A stretch of 38,746 nt of DNA from RGIG5612 sp045601405. GTDB taxonomy: Bacteria; Bacillota; Clostridia; Lachnospirales; Lachnospiraceae. Below are positions 8,414 through 15,735 of the stretch, in pieces. Under the pieces are notes generated by a model. The model made no database searches. It worked only from the letters and a program-made list of their open reading frames with translations, and was not told the origin of the DNA. The stretch is taken from positions 1-38,746 of the forward strand of contig JAZRZO010000003.1 of NCBI GenBank assembly GCA_045601405.1, in the 5' to 3' direction. Every line of letters starts with the position of its first letter. Position 1 is the first letter of the stretch. The position numbers and the translations under genes were made by a program.

Positions 8414-9220
8414 ATGATAATTATCGGTGAGAAAATCAATGGCTCTATCCCATCAGTAGCAAAGGCGATAGAAGAAAGAAACGCGGACTGGATCAAGGAT
8501 CTTGCGATCAGGCAGACTGAAGCAGGCTCTACATATATCGATGTCTGCGCATCTGTTGACGAAGATATCGAGGTGGAAACACTCAAATGGCTTATAGATC
8601 AGGTTCAGGAAGTTACAGACCTTCCTATCGCTGTTGACAGCCCGAGCCCGGACTCCATACTTGGCGCCCTGGAATTCTGTAATAAGCCGGGTCTTGTAAA
8701 CTCCGTATCCGGAGAAGGTGATAAGATCGCCAAGATTTTCCCCGTTGTAGCTGATACAGACTGGGAGATCGTTGCTCTTTGCTGCGACGATACAGGTATC
8801 CCGAAAACACCTGAGGACAGGCTTCGCGTTTTCTACGACATCATGGCTGAAGCCGAGAAATTCAATATCGATCCAAGTCGTCTTCATATCGATCCGCTGG
8901 TGGAAATGCTCTGCACAACGGATGACGCTATGGCAAACCTCGGCGTTGTTATGAGAGAGATAAGGGAGAAATACCCGACCATTCACATAACAGGCGCGGT
9001 TTCAAATATTTCATTTAACCTTCCATACAGAAAGATAGTCAACCTCTGCTTTATGGTCCTTGCTATGCAGGCAGGTCTTGACAGCGCTATCCTTGATCCT
9101 ACAAACAGAGACCTCATGGGTTCGGTTTTCGCAACCGAGGCTCTTCTGGGTATGGATGATTTCTGCATGGAATACATTACAGCATTCAGAGAAGGGCTGT
9201 TTGGCCCGGTACAGAGCTAA
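8414..9220 (+). CDS. Methyl-THF:corrinoid protein methyltransferase (pterin-binding)
   Basis: Transfers a methyl group between tetrahydrofolate and the cobalt of a corrinoid protein. It is 268 residues, one pterin-binding TIM barrel as in AcsE (MeTr) and the MtvA-type component of O-demethylases. Family blocks are IIGEKINGSIPSVAKAI at the start, STYIDVCAS, LPIAVDSPS (where the pterin-binding DSP lies), LVNSVSGEGDK, and ITGAVSNISFNLPYR. The neighbour at 9323 encodes a matching corrinoid carrier. No AcsC/AcsD corrinoid iron-sulphur proteins and no substrate-specific methyltransferase (MtaB, MttB or MtvB type) are nearby, so the methyl source or sink is unknown. AcsE-like use in a Wood-Ljungdahl pathway cannot be excluded but is not supported by the context. 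Confidence 0.88.
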   Translation: MIIIGEKINGSIPSVAKAIEERNADWIKDLAIRQTEAGSTYIDVCASVDEDIEVETLKWLIDQVQEVTDLPIAVDSPSPDSILGALEFCNKPGLVNSVSGEGDKIAKIFPVVADTDWEIVALCCDDTGIPKTPEDRLRVFYDIMAEAEKFNIDPSRLHIDPLVEMLCTTDDAMANLGVVMREIREKYPTIHITGAVSNISFNLPYRKIVNLCFMVLAMQAGLDSAILDPTNRDLMGSVFATEALLGMDDFCMEYITAFREGLFGPVQS

Positions 9221-9272
9221 CTCTCCACTCTGAACAGGTATTTCCTGTAAGCTGGCATTTTTATTTCGTCCG

Positions 9273-9288
9273 TAAGGCATAAGCCTTA
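9273..9288 (+). other. Small hairpin between methyltransferase and corrinoid gene
   Basis: TAAGGC, loop ATAA, GCCTTA: a perfect six-base stem in the 102-nt gap, with no T-run. It is more likely an RNA-stabilising or processing hairpin than a terminator. It could help set different levels of the two proteins. Weak evidence. Confidence 0.35.
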
Positions 9289-9322
9289 TATATAAAATTT
9301 TATCTTAATAGGAGGAAGCAAA

Positions 9323-9952
9323 ATGTCAAAGATTGATGAGATTGCTCAGGCAGTCGAGGCCGGAAAAGCAAAGATCGTTCCCGGACTGGTTCAGGAGGCT
9401 CTGGACGAGGGGATCGAACCTATGGTCATCCTTAACCAGGGTATGATCGACGCAATGGGGATTGTAGGCGAGAAGTTTAAAAACAACGGGATCTTCGTTC
9501 CCGAAATGCTTGTTGCAGCACGTGCCATGAAGAAGGGTGTTGAGGTGGTTAAACCGCACCTGGCAGGCGATGACAGCGCAACTGTCGGCAAAATGGTAAT
9601 GGGCACAGTTGCAGGCGACCTTCATGATATCGGCAAGAACCTCGTTATCATGATGATCGAGTCCGCAGGATTCGAAGTAGTTGACCTCGGCGTAGACGTT
9701 CCGGTTGAAAAGTTTGTTGAAGCAGCTCAGGATCCCGATGTTAAGATCGTTGGATGCTCAGCACTTCTTACAACAACAATGCCGGCTCTTCGTGACACTG
9801 TCGAAGCACTCAACAAAGCTCCTAACAGAGCACAGTTTAAGGTCATGGTCGGCGGCGCTCCGGTAAACCAGGAATTCGCTGACGAGATCGGTGCAGATTG
9901 CTACACAGAGGATGCAGCTGCAGCAGCAGAGGCAGCAAAGACTCTCGTATAA
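9323..9952 (+). CDS. Corrinoid (B12-binding) methyl-carrier protein
   Basis: Carries a methyl group on a cobalamin-type cofactor and passes it to or from the methyltransferase encoded upstream. It is 209 residues, the standard MtbC/MtvC-type length. An N-terminal helical cap (about 1-88) has the GEKFKNNGIFVPEMLVAARAM pattern. The Rossmann-like B12 domain follows, with DLHDIG (the D-x-H-x-x-G motif whose His is the lower cobalt ligand) near residues 98-103. Later blocks are GCSALLTTTMPAL and VMVGGAPV. The start is set by AGGAGGAAG before the ATG. No reductive activator of the RamA/RACo type is encoded nearby. Confidence 0.92.
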   Translation: MSKIDEIAQAVEAGKAKIVPGLVQEALDEGIEPMVILNQGMIDAMGIVGEKFKNNGIFVPEMLVAARAMKKGVEVVKPHLAGDDSATVGKMVMGTVAGDLHDIGKNLVIMMIESAGFEVVDLGVDVPVEKFVEAAQDPDVKIVGCSALLTTTMPALRDTVEALNKAPNRAQFKVMVGGAPVNQEFADEIGADCYTEDAAAAAEAAKTLV

Positions 9953-9969
9953 GCAAAAACAATCTGAAT

Positions 9970-9999
9970 AAAAAAGCACTCCGCAGGGGGTGCTTTTTT
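9970..9999 (+). terminator. Terminator after the corrinoid gene
   Basis: AAGCACTCC, loop GCAG, GGGGTGCTT with six Ts following. Preceding As allow weak activity in the other direction too. Confidence 0.9.
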
Positions 10000-10012
10000 A
10001 ATTGTCGGATCA

Positions 10013-10055
10013 CGTAATTACGGGGTGGTCAAGATGGATGAAGTAGTGGTATAAT
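10013..10055 (+). promoter_or_regulatory. Promoter region of the folC-fhs-fchA run
   Basis: TATAAT at 10050-10055 is preceded by TGG, an extended -10. The -35 region is poor. A ten-base palindrome CGTAATTACG lies at 10013-10022, just upstream of where a -35 would be, and may bind a regulator. A leader of about 85 nt precedes folC. Confidence 0.45.
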
Positions 10056-10148
10056 CATCAAAACATAAAATTACCAAAAAAGATAATATGTTCATAGAAA
10101 GTATAAGTTTTTTCGGGTATATTTTTATCGTGGAGAGAAATCGATATT

Positions 10149-11429
10149 ATGAACTATCAGGAGACATTAGATTATATCGGCAGTATAAACTGGAAAGGCT
10201 CGCAGCTGGGTCTTGAAAGGATAACCGAACTTATGGGAAAGCTGGGGGATCCCCAGAAAGACCTTAAATTCATCCATATTGCCGGAACGAACGGCAAGGG
10301 TTCAACAGCCGCTTTTCTTTCATCTATTCTTACAGAGGCCGGATATAAAACAGGTCTCTTCACATCTCCTTTTATAGAGAAATTCAACGAAAGAATGCAG
10401 ATAAACGGAGTCAGCATTTCCAATGATGAACTCGCTGAGATAACCACATACATAAGACCATTCGCGGAATCCATGGAGGATAGGCCCACGGAATTTGAGC
10501 TCAATACCGCTATTTCCATACTTTATTACAAAAATAACGGTTGCGACATCGTAGTATTTGAAGTCGGAATGGGCGGCGCCTTAGACAGCACTAATGTAAT
10601 AGACAGCCCGGAGGCTGCGCTGATAACAGCGATAGGTCTTGACCACACTGCAGAGCTCGGGAACACTCCGGAAGAGATAGCCGCAACAAAGTCGGGAATA
10701 ATAAAAGAAGGGACATCTGTTGTTATCTACAAACAGGATGGATCAATAGAAGATGTGATTAAAGCAAGGTGCGGGGAAGTCGGAGCATCTTACACTGAAT
10801 CAGAGCCTGAAAAGATAACATTCATCGACAAGACCATCGACAGGCAGCGGTTTTCATATGAAGGGCTGGGCGAGATCAGCATTCCGCTGATAGGAGACTA
10901 CCAGCTTGACAACGCGGCCCTTGCGATAAAAACTATAGATGTATTGAAGGCTAAGGGCTGGAAGATATCAGAAGATAATATAAAAACAGGCTTTGCAAAG
11001 ACAAAGTGGCCGGGCAGATTTGAAGTTATAATGAAAGATCCCGTTTTTATAGTTGACGGGGCGCACAACCCTCACGGCATCAGGGCTACAGCAGCAGCTC
11101 TCAGAACATTTTTCAGAGATGAAAAGCTTGTCTTCATATACGGTGTAATGGCAGATAAGGATTACAATGACATGCTCGCGCAGATACTTCCTCTTGCAAA
11201 GGAAGTCCTCTGCGTAACCCCTGCCAATCCCAGAGCGCTCCCGGCGGAGGAGCTTGCCGGGATGATACATGATAAAGGTGTTGATGCAACTGCGTTTGAA
11301 ACGGTTGCGGATGCAGTGGATGCGGCTGTTAAAAAGGGAAGAAGCTGTGCCGGGGCTGTGGCGCTTGGCTCACTTTATATGATAGGTGAGCTTAAGGGCT
11401 ATGCCAGAAAGAAATACGGCATCAAATAA
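10149..11429 (+). CDS. folC: Folylpolyglutamate / dihydrofolate synthase
   Basis: Adds glutamate to folates (and, in bifunctional forms, to dihydropteroate), retaining them in the cell and raising affinity for folate enzymes. It is 426 residues, normal for FolC. The ATP-binding P-loop is HIAGTNGKGSTAAFL (about 43-57), followed by GLFTSPFIEKFNERMQING. The FEVGMGGALDSTNVI and DGAHNPHG blocks are Mur-ligase-family signatures in the central and C-terminal domains. It is 39 nt upstream of fhs, which fits a supply role: polyglutamylated THF is the favoured substrate of one-carbon enzymes. Whether it also has dihydrofolate synthase activity cannot be read from the sequence. Confidence 0.94.
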   Translation: MNYQETLDYIGSINWKGSQLGLERITELMGKLGDPQKDLKFIHIAGTNGKGSTAAFLSSILTEAGYKTGLFTSPFIEKFNERMQINGVSISNDELAEITTYIRPFAESMEDRPTEFELNTAISILYYKNNGCDIVVFEVGMGGALDSTNVIDSPEAALITAIGLDHTAELGNTPEEIAATKSGIIKEGTSVVIYKQDGSIEDVIKARCGEVGASYTESEPEKITFIDKTIDRQRFSYEGLGEISIPLIGDYQLDNAALAIKTIDVLKAKGWKISEDNIKTGFAKTKWPGRFEVIMKDPVFIVDGAHNPHGIRATAAALRTFFRDEKLVFIYGVMADKDYNDMLAQILPLAKEVLCVTPANPRALPAEELAGMIHDKGVDATAFETVADAVDAAVKKGRSCAGAVALGSLYMIGELKGYARKKYGIK

Positions 11430-11468
11430 GTTGACAATAAAATTTAAAATAAAAAAGGAGAACGTAAA

Positions 11469-13151
11469 ATGGCAGAATTCAAAACAGATATCGAAATAGC
11501 TCAGGAAGCTACACCGCAGCATATCAGGGATATCGCTGCAAAGATCGGTCTTACGGAAGATGACATCGAATACTATGGCAAATATAAAGCCAAAGTAGAC
11601 TATAATCTTCTTGCTAAGCCGAGGGAAGACGGGAAGAAAGCAAAGCTCATCCTTTGCACAGCTATCAACCCCACACCCGCAGGCGAGGGAAAAACAACTA
11701 CTACAGTAGGTGTTGGTGACGCTCTTTCCCTTCTTGGAAAAAGAACAGTTATCGCTCTTCGTGAGCCGTCTTTAGGACCGGTATTCGGCGTTAAGGGCGG
11801 TGCTGCAGGCGGCGGTTATGCTCAGGTAGTTCCGATGGAGGACATAAACCTTCACTTTACAGGTGACTTCCACGCTATCGGCGCGGCTAATAACCTTCTT
11901 GCCGCAATGATCGATAACCATATTTATCAGGGAAATGCCCTTGATATCGATCCCCGCCGCGTTGTTTGGAGACGCTGCGTTGATATGAACGACCGCCAGC
12001 TCCGTAATGTTGTTGACGGCCTCGGCGGAAAGACTAACGGCTACACAAGGGAAGACGGCTTCGACATAACAGTTGCTTCTGAGGTTATGGCTGCATTCTG
12101 CCTAGCTACAGGCCTTGATGATCTTAAGGAACGCTTCTCGAAGATCGTTGTTGCATACACAAGAGGCGGTGAGCCTGTAACCGCAGGTCAGATAAACGCG
12201 CAGGGCGCTATGACAGCGCTTCTTAAAGATGCTCTTAAGCCTAACCTGGTTCAGACTCTTGAAGGAACACCGGCGTTTATCCACGGCGGACCGTTTGCGA
12301 ACATCGCTCATGGATGTAACTCAGTTATGGCTACACAGATGGCTATGCATTTTGGCGACTATGTTGTTACAGAGGCAGGCTTCGGTGCTGACCTCGGCGC
12401 TGAGAAGTTCATCGATATCAAGTGCCGCTTAACAGGTCTTCGTCCGGATGCTGTTATCATTGTTGCCACTATAAAAGCTCTTAAGTACAACGGCGGCGTT
12501 CCGAAGGCAGATGTTGGCAAGGAAAACCTTGAGGCTCTTGAGGCAGGTCTTCCGAATCTCTTAAAGCATGTTGAGAATGTAACAAAGGTATTCGGTCTTC
12601 CGGCAGTTGTTGCCCTTAACAGATTCGCTAACGATACAGACGCAGAGATCGAGCTTGTAACAAGGAAGTGCGCAGAACTTGGCGTTAACGTTAAGATGAG
12701 TGAAGTTTGGGCTAAAGGCGGCGAAGGCGGAAAAGAAGTTGCGGAAGAAGTTATCCGTCTGTGCGAGCAGGAGAACAACTTCAGCTTCACTTATGACGAG
12801 AACCTTTCAATCCGTGAAAAGATTGAAGCTATCGCTACCAAGATATATGGTGCTGATGGTGTTGACTTCGCGCCTAAGGCAGCCAAGGAGATCGACGAGC
12901 TCGAGAAATTCGGATATGGCAAGATTCCTGTATGCATGGCCAAAACCCAGTACTCACTTACTGATGATCAGACTGTACTCGGCCGTCCTACAGGCTTCAG
13001 GATCACTATCCGCCAGGTAACGGTTTCCGCAGGTGCTGGCTTTGTGGTTGCTCTTACGGGCGAGATCATGAAGATGCCGGGTCTTCCGAAGGTTCCGTCA
13101 GCCGAGAAGATCGATGTTGATAACACAGGAAAGATTTCAGGGTTGTTCTAA
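11469..13151 (+). CDS. fhs: Formate-tetrahydrofolate ligase
   Basis: ATP-dependent formation of 10-formyl-THF from formate and THF. It feeds purines, fMet-tRNA and, in acetogens, the methyl branch. It is 560 residues, the standard length. The P-loop region is NPTPAGEGKTTTTVG (about 66-80). Other family blocks are REPSLGPVFGVKGGAAGGG, DINLHFTGDFHAI, FANIAHGCNSV and VTEAGFGADLGAEKF. The AAAAGGAG ribosome site fixes the start. The last base of its TAA stop is the first base of the fchA start, so the two proteins, catalysing consecutive steps, are translationally coupled. Confidence 0.98.
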   Translation: MAEFKTDIEIAQEATPQHIRDIAAKIGLTEDDIEYYGKYKAKVDYNLLAKPREDGKKAKLILCTAINPTPAGEGKTTTTVGVGDALSLLGKRTVIALREPSLGPVFGVKGGAAGGGYAQVVPMEDINLHFTGDFHAIGAANNLLAAMIDNHIYQGNALDIDPRRVVWRRCVDMNDRQLRNVVDGLGGKTNGYTREDGFDITVASEVMAAFCLATGLDDLKERFSKIVVAYTRGGEPVTAGQINAQGAMTALLKDALKPNLVQTLEGTPAFIHGGPFANIAHGCNSVMATQMAMHFGDYVVTEAGFGADLGAEKFIDIKCRLTGLRPDAVIIVATIKALKYNGGVPKADVGKENLEALEAGLPNLLKHVENVTKVFGLPAVVALNRFANDTDAEIELVTRKCAELGVNVKMSEVWAKGGEGGKEVAEEVIRLCEQENNFSFTYDENLSIREKIEAIATKIYGADGVDFAPKAAKEIDELEKFGYGKIPVCMAKTQYSLTDDQTVLGRPTGFRITIRQVTVSAGAGFVVALTGEIMKMPGLPKVPSAEKIDVDNTGKISGLF

Positions 13152-13780
13152 TGATAAGTCAGAAAACATTACCGGAATTCGTTCAGGTTCTTGCATCCAG
13201 GGAGCCGGTGCCGGGCGGCGGAGGAGCGGCAGCTCTTTGTGCGGCAGTAGGCACGGCACTTGGAAATATGGTAGGTTCACTCACTGTCGGAAAGAAAAAA
13301 TATGCCGATGTTGAGGACCGCATAGTCACACTCAAGGCACATTCGGATGCGCTTCAGACAAGATTCCTTGAGCTCATAGACGAAGATGCTGCAGGCTTTG
13401 AGCCGCTTTCAAAAGCATACGGCCTGCCGGCGGAAACAGATGAGGAAAAGGCGCATAAAAAGCTTGTGCTTGAGGAGTGCTCAGTGACTGCATGCAAGGT
13501 TCCTCTGGAGATAATGGAAAGGTGCTGTGAGGCGATCGATATCATCGAAGAGTTCGCACAGAAGGGTTCAGCTCTTGCGGTATCGGACGCCGGCTGCGGC
13601 GCGGTCACGGTAAAGGGAGCATTGTTTGCGGCAAGCCTGAATATCTTCATCAACACTAAAGGGATGGAGAACAGGGATGTTGCGGATGAGCTGAACGCGA
13701 AGACGGAAAAGATGCTCGATGAATATGGCAAAAAGGCGGACGCCATATTCGAAAGTGTCGCCGGTAAGCTAAAAAAATAA
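13151..13780 (+). CDS. fchA: Methenyl-THF cyclohydrolase (FTCD_C-type)
   Basis: A 209-residue helical protein of the formiminotransferase-cyclodeaminase C-terminal family. Separate bacterial members (FchA) interconvert 10-formyl-THF and 5,10-methenyl-THF. The signature is the N-terminal glycine-rich EPVPGGGGAAALCAAVGTAL (about 18-37), then GNMVGSLTVGKKKY. Position directly behind fhs supports the cyclohydrolase role over cyclodeaminase (no histidine-degradation genes are near). This assignment matters because FolD in the same window lacks residues expected for cyclohydrolase activity. A strong terminator follows. Confidence 0.9.
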   Translation: MISQKTLPEFVQVLASREPVPGGGGAAALCAAVGTALGNMVGSLTVGKKKYADVEDRIVTLKAHSDALQTRFLELIDEDAAGFEPLSKAYGLPAETDEEKAHKKLVLEECSVTACKVPLEIMERCCEAIDIIEEFAQKGSALAVSDAGCGAVTVKGALFAASLNIFINTKGMENRDVADELNAKTEKMLDEYGKKADAIFESVAGKLKK

Positions 13781-13785
13781 AGTTC

Positions 13786-13817
13786 AAAAAGACCGGGCAG
13801 ATGCCCGGTCTTTTTTT
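13786..13817 (+). terminator. Terminator after fchA
   Basis: AAGACCGGGCA, loop GA, TGCCCGGTCTT with a run of Ts. It separates the folate genes from the ATP synthase operon. Confidence 0.93.
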
Positions 13818-13899
13818 TACTCCGGTCTGTTCAAGACTATTGTATCCGAAAGAAAAACCGATGATCGGCATTTATTAAATAAGGGTGGTATTTATTTTA

Positions 13900-13934
13900 T
13901 AAAGGAGTATAATAACGGTTGATCCTGATATACA
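13900..13934 (+). promoter_or_regulatory. Start region of the ATP synthase operon
   Basis: AAAGGAG (13901-13907) runs straight into TATAAT (13908-13913). The first could be a ribosome site and the second a -10 box, but not easily both for atpB. No good -35 is visible 17 nt upstream. A seven-codon frame (TTG at 13919 to TAA at 13942) lies between this site and the ATG of atpB and could be a leader peptide. Operon expression signals here are unresolved. Confidence 0.35.
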
Positions 13935-13949
13935 TTGGATAAATTATTT

Positions 13950-14780
13950 ATGGATAAAAAGCATAGAACAAAAGCGATAATAATTTTTGCATGTGTTTTT
14001 CTGGCGTTGATCGCCGGGGTTATTCTTACAGCATCACTTAAGAGTGACGGCGGAGAGGACGTACAGGTCGTGATGAGGGATGTGGTCCTGCACGATACCT
14101 ATAAGATAAGTCTTTTCGGACTTATTGATGTAAACCCCGCACTGATATCAGGCATAGTAGTAACCGGCATCTTTCTTATTTTCTCTCTTATTGTAAGGAT
14201 ATTTGTAATACCGCGCTTTAAGCTTGTGCCCGGAAAGTTCCAGCTCTTCCTTGAGCAGATGGTTGAGCTCTTCGTTAATATGGGTAAAAACAATTCCCCG
14301 CATGCGCACAGGTTTATCAGCGCATATATCTTTGTCGCCGGCGCTTATATATGTGTGGGAACGCTTCTTGAACTGTTCGGGATACAGGTCATAACAACAG
14401 AGGGGACATCCATCACACTTTCGGCTCCGCTTTCAGATATCAACGGGGCTGTCTGTATGGGGTGTCTTACCTATCTGCTGATCGTTATCGGCGGGATCAT
14501 AAAAAACGGGATCAGAGGATTCGGAAAAGCATTAAAAGAATTTTCACTTCCGATATCCATGAGCTTCAGGCTCTTTGGAGCGCTGCTTTCGGGAGCATTG
14601 GTAACGGAACTGGTTTATTATTTCACGGCAACCAGATACGGTCTGCCCGTTCTTGTGGGTGTGCTGTTCACAGTCCTTCATGCGCTTATTCAGGCATATG
14701 TCCTAACGACACTTGCGTCAACATATTTTGGAGAAGTAACTGAAAAGAAGATCAAGGCAGTTGATCAGGGAGGAGAATAG
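13950..14780 (+). CDS. atpB: ATP synthase subunit a
   Basis: Membrane subunit of Fo that forms the ion half-channels against the c ring. It has 276 residues from the ATG at 13950; a TTG at 13935 adds five. The essential Arg is in SFRLFGALLSGALVTE, aligned with Arg210 of E. coli. The conserved Gln of the last helix is in LHALIQAYVLTTLASTYF. The block is atypical: the usual RLFGNM(x)AGE reads RLFGALLSGA. An extra hydrophobic segment at the N-terminus (about 8-28), before the usual first helix, is absent from E. coli subunit a. The normal sequence resumes with DTYKISLFGLIDVN. Neither start has a well-placed ribosome site. No atpI gene precedes it. Confidence 0.9.
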   Translation: MDKKHRTKAIIIFACVFLALIAGVILTASLKSDGGEDVQVVMRDVVLHDTYKISLFGLIDVNPALISGIVVTGIFLIFSLIVRIFVIPRFKLVPGKFQLFLEQMVELFVNMGKNNSPHAHRFISAYIFVAGAYICVGTLLELFGIQVITTEGTSITLSAPLSDINGAVCMGCLTYLLIVIGGIIKNGIRGFGKALKEFSLPISMSFRLFGALLSGALVTELVYYFTATRYGLPVLVGVLFTVLHALIQAYVLTTLASTYFGEVTEKKIKAVDQGGE

Positions 14781-14781
14781 A

Positions 14782-15168
14782 ATGACGAACAAAGGTAAAA
14801 GAGTGATCGCGATACTTGGTATGGTAATCCTGCTGCTTGGAGCGAGCATGACATTTCTTGCCATCAAGGGCAAAGCTGATGAAGTATCAGCGACAGAGGG
14901 TACTCAGCTGGTCGAAGAGGCTGAGAGCGCTCAGGAGAGCTCTGCGCTCGGCAGCAAGGCTATCGCAGCCGGTGTGGCGATCGGGCTTGGCGCGCTCGGC
15001 GGTGCTATCGGCATGGGAATGGCTATCAGCAAATCTTCTGAAGGGATATCCAGACAGCCGGAGGCGGAAGGAAAGATAAGGACTACATTGATGCTGGGTC
15101 TTGTCTTTATAGAAACGGCCATAATTTATGCGCTTGTTGTCGCGATACTGATCATTTTCGTATTGTAA
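14782..15168 (+). CDS. atpE: ATP synthase subunit c, with N-terminal signal-like extension
   Basis: Forms the rotating c ring of Fo. It is 128 residues, versus 70-90 for most c subunits. The classic hairpin occupies about 56-128: a glycine-rich helix 1 (GLGALGGAIGMGMA), the polar loop with RQPE (91-94), and helix 2 with the ion-binding Glu111 in FIETAIIYALV. Met78 aligns with the Gln (Q32 of Ilyobacter) needed for typical Na+ binding, so H+ coupling is more likely. Residues 8-28 are a hydrophobic segment followed by KGKA (29-32) and an acidic linker, resembling a cleavable signal peptide. The start is ATG 14782, set by GGGAGGAG. The gene begins one base after the atpB stop. Confidence 0.92.
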   Translation: MTNKGKRVIAILGMVILLLGASMTFLAIKGKADEVSATEGTQLVEEAESAQESSALGSKAIAAGVAIGLGALGGAIGMGMAISKSSEGISRQPEAEGKIRTTLMLGLVFIETAIIYALVVAILIIFVL

Positions 15169-15183
15169 AGGTGGTAATATCAG

Positions 15184-15735
15184 ATGAGCGGATTACCTCT
15201 CAATTTAGACTGGCAACAGATACTGCTGCATCTCCTGAATTTTGCGGTTCTTTTTGCTATCCTTTATTTCCTCCTTTATAAACCTGTGAAGAGCTTCATT
15301 GAAAAGCGCAGAACAACATATAAAGAGATGGATCAGCAGGCCGACACAATGCTTGAAGAGGCCAACAGGCTGAAGACCCAATATGAGGATAAGATGAATA
15401 AAGCGGAAGATGAGATAACGGAGATGAAACGGGAAGCCCTTCATATTTCCGAGCAGCATGCTCAGGAAGTGCTGGACGATGCCGGACGCCGTGCGGATGA
15501 ACTGATCGAGGAGGCCAGGACCAAGGCAGAGGCTGAAAAAGAACAGATACTTGCGCAGGCCGGAGACGAGGTGTCGGATCTTGCCAAAAAAACAGCAGGG
15601 AAAGCTATCTTTGGAAATACATCGGACGCTTATGATTTATTCCTTGATTCTGCAAAGGATATGCCTGAACGGACTATGTACAAGGATACGCTGGATGCTT
15701 TCGATCAGTTTTTTGAGAACTTAGAGGATAAATAA
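15184..15735 (+). CDS. atpF: ATP synthase subunit b
   Basis: Peripheral-stalk subunit linking Fo to F1 as a dimer. It is 183 residues, longer than the 156 of E. coli. One N-terminal membrane helix (about 10-30, LLHLLNFAVLFAILYFLLYKPV) is followed by a long charged coiled coil (about 35-140). The C-terminal part, after DLAKKTAGKAIFG, carries an extra acidic tail of roughly 25 residues ending DQFFENLEDK. In E. coli the b C-terminus contacts the delta C-terminal domain; here that domain is fused to alpha, which starts immediately after the atpF stop. No sign of a delta N-terminal domain was found in this protein. Confidence 0.93.
   Translation: MSGLPLNLDWQQILLHLLNFAVLFAILYFLLYKPVKSFIEKRRTTYKEMDQQADTMLEEANRLKTQYEDKMNKAEDEITEMKREALHISEQHAQEVLDDAGRRADELIEEARTKAEAEKEQILAQAGDEVSDLAKKTAGKAIFGNTSDAYDLFLDSAKDMPERTMYKDTLDAFDQFFENLEDK

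Noticed and set aside
10001..10148. Tetrahydrofolate riboswitch ahead of folC
   Set aside because: The conserved core and pairing of the THF riboswitch could not be found in the leader; only a short palindrome is visible.
8414..13780. A complete Wood-Ljungdahl (acetogenesis) cluster
   Set aside because: No CO dehydrogenase/acetyl-CoA synthase, no acsCD, no metF and no formate dehydrogenase are present; only folate-side genes and a methyltransferase pair.
14782..15168. Na+-specific c subunit
   Set aside because: The key Gln of Na+-binding rings is Met78 here, although Glu111, Thr112 and Tyr116 resemble part of the site; H+ is more likely.
15184..15735. Missing delta N-terminal domain fused to the C-terminus of subunit b, as in mycobacteria
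   Set aside because: The extra tail is only about 25 residues, acidic, and does not resemble the six-helix delta domain.
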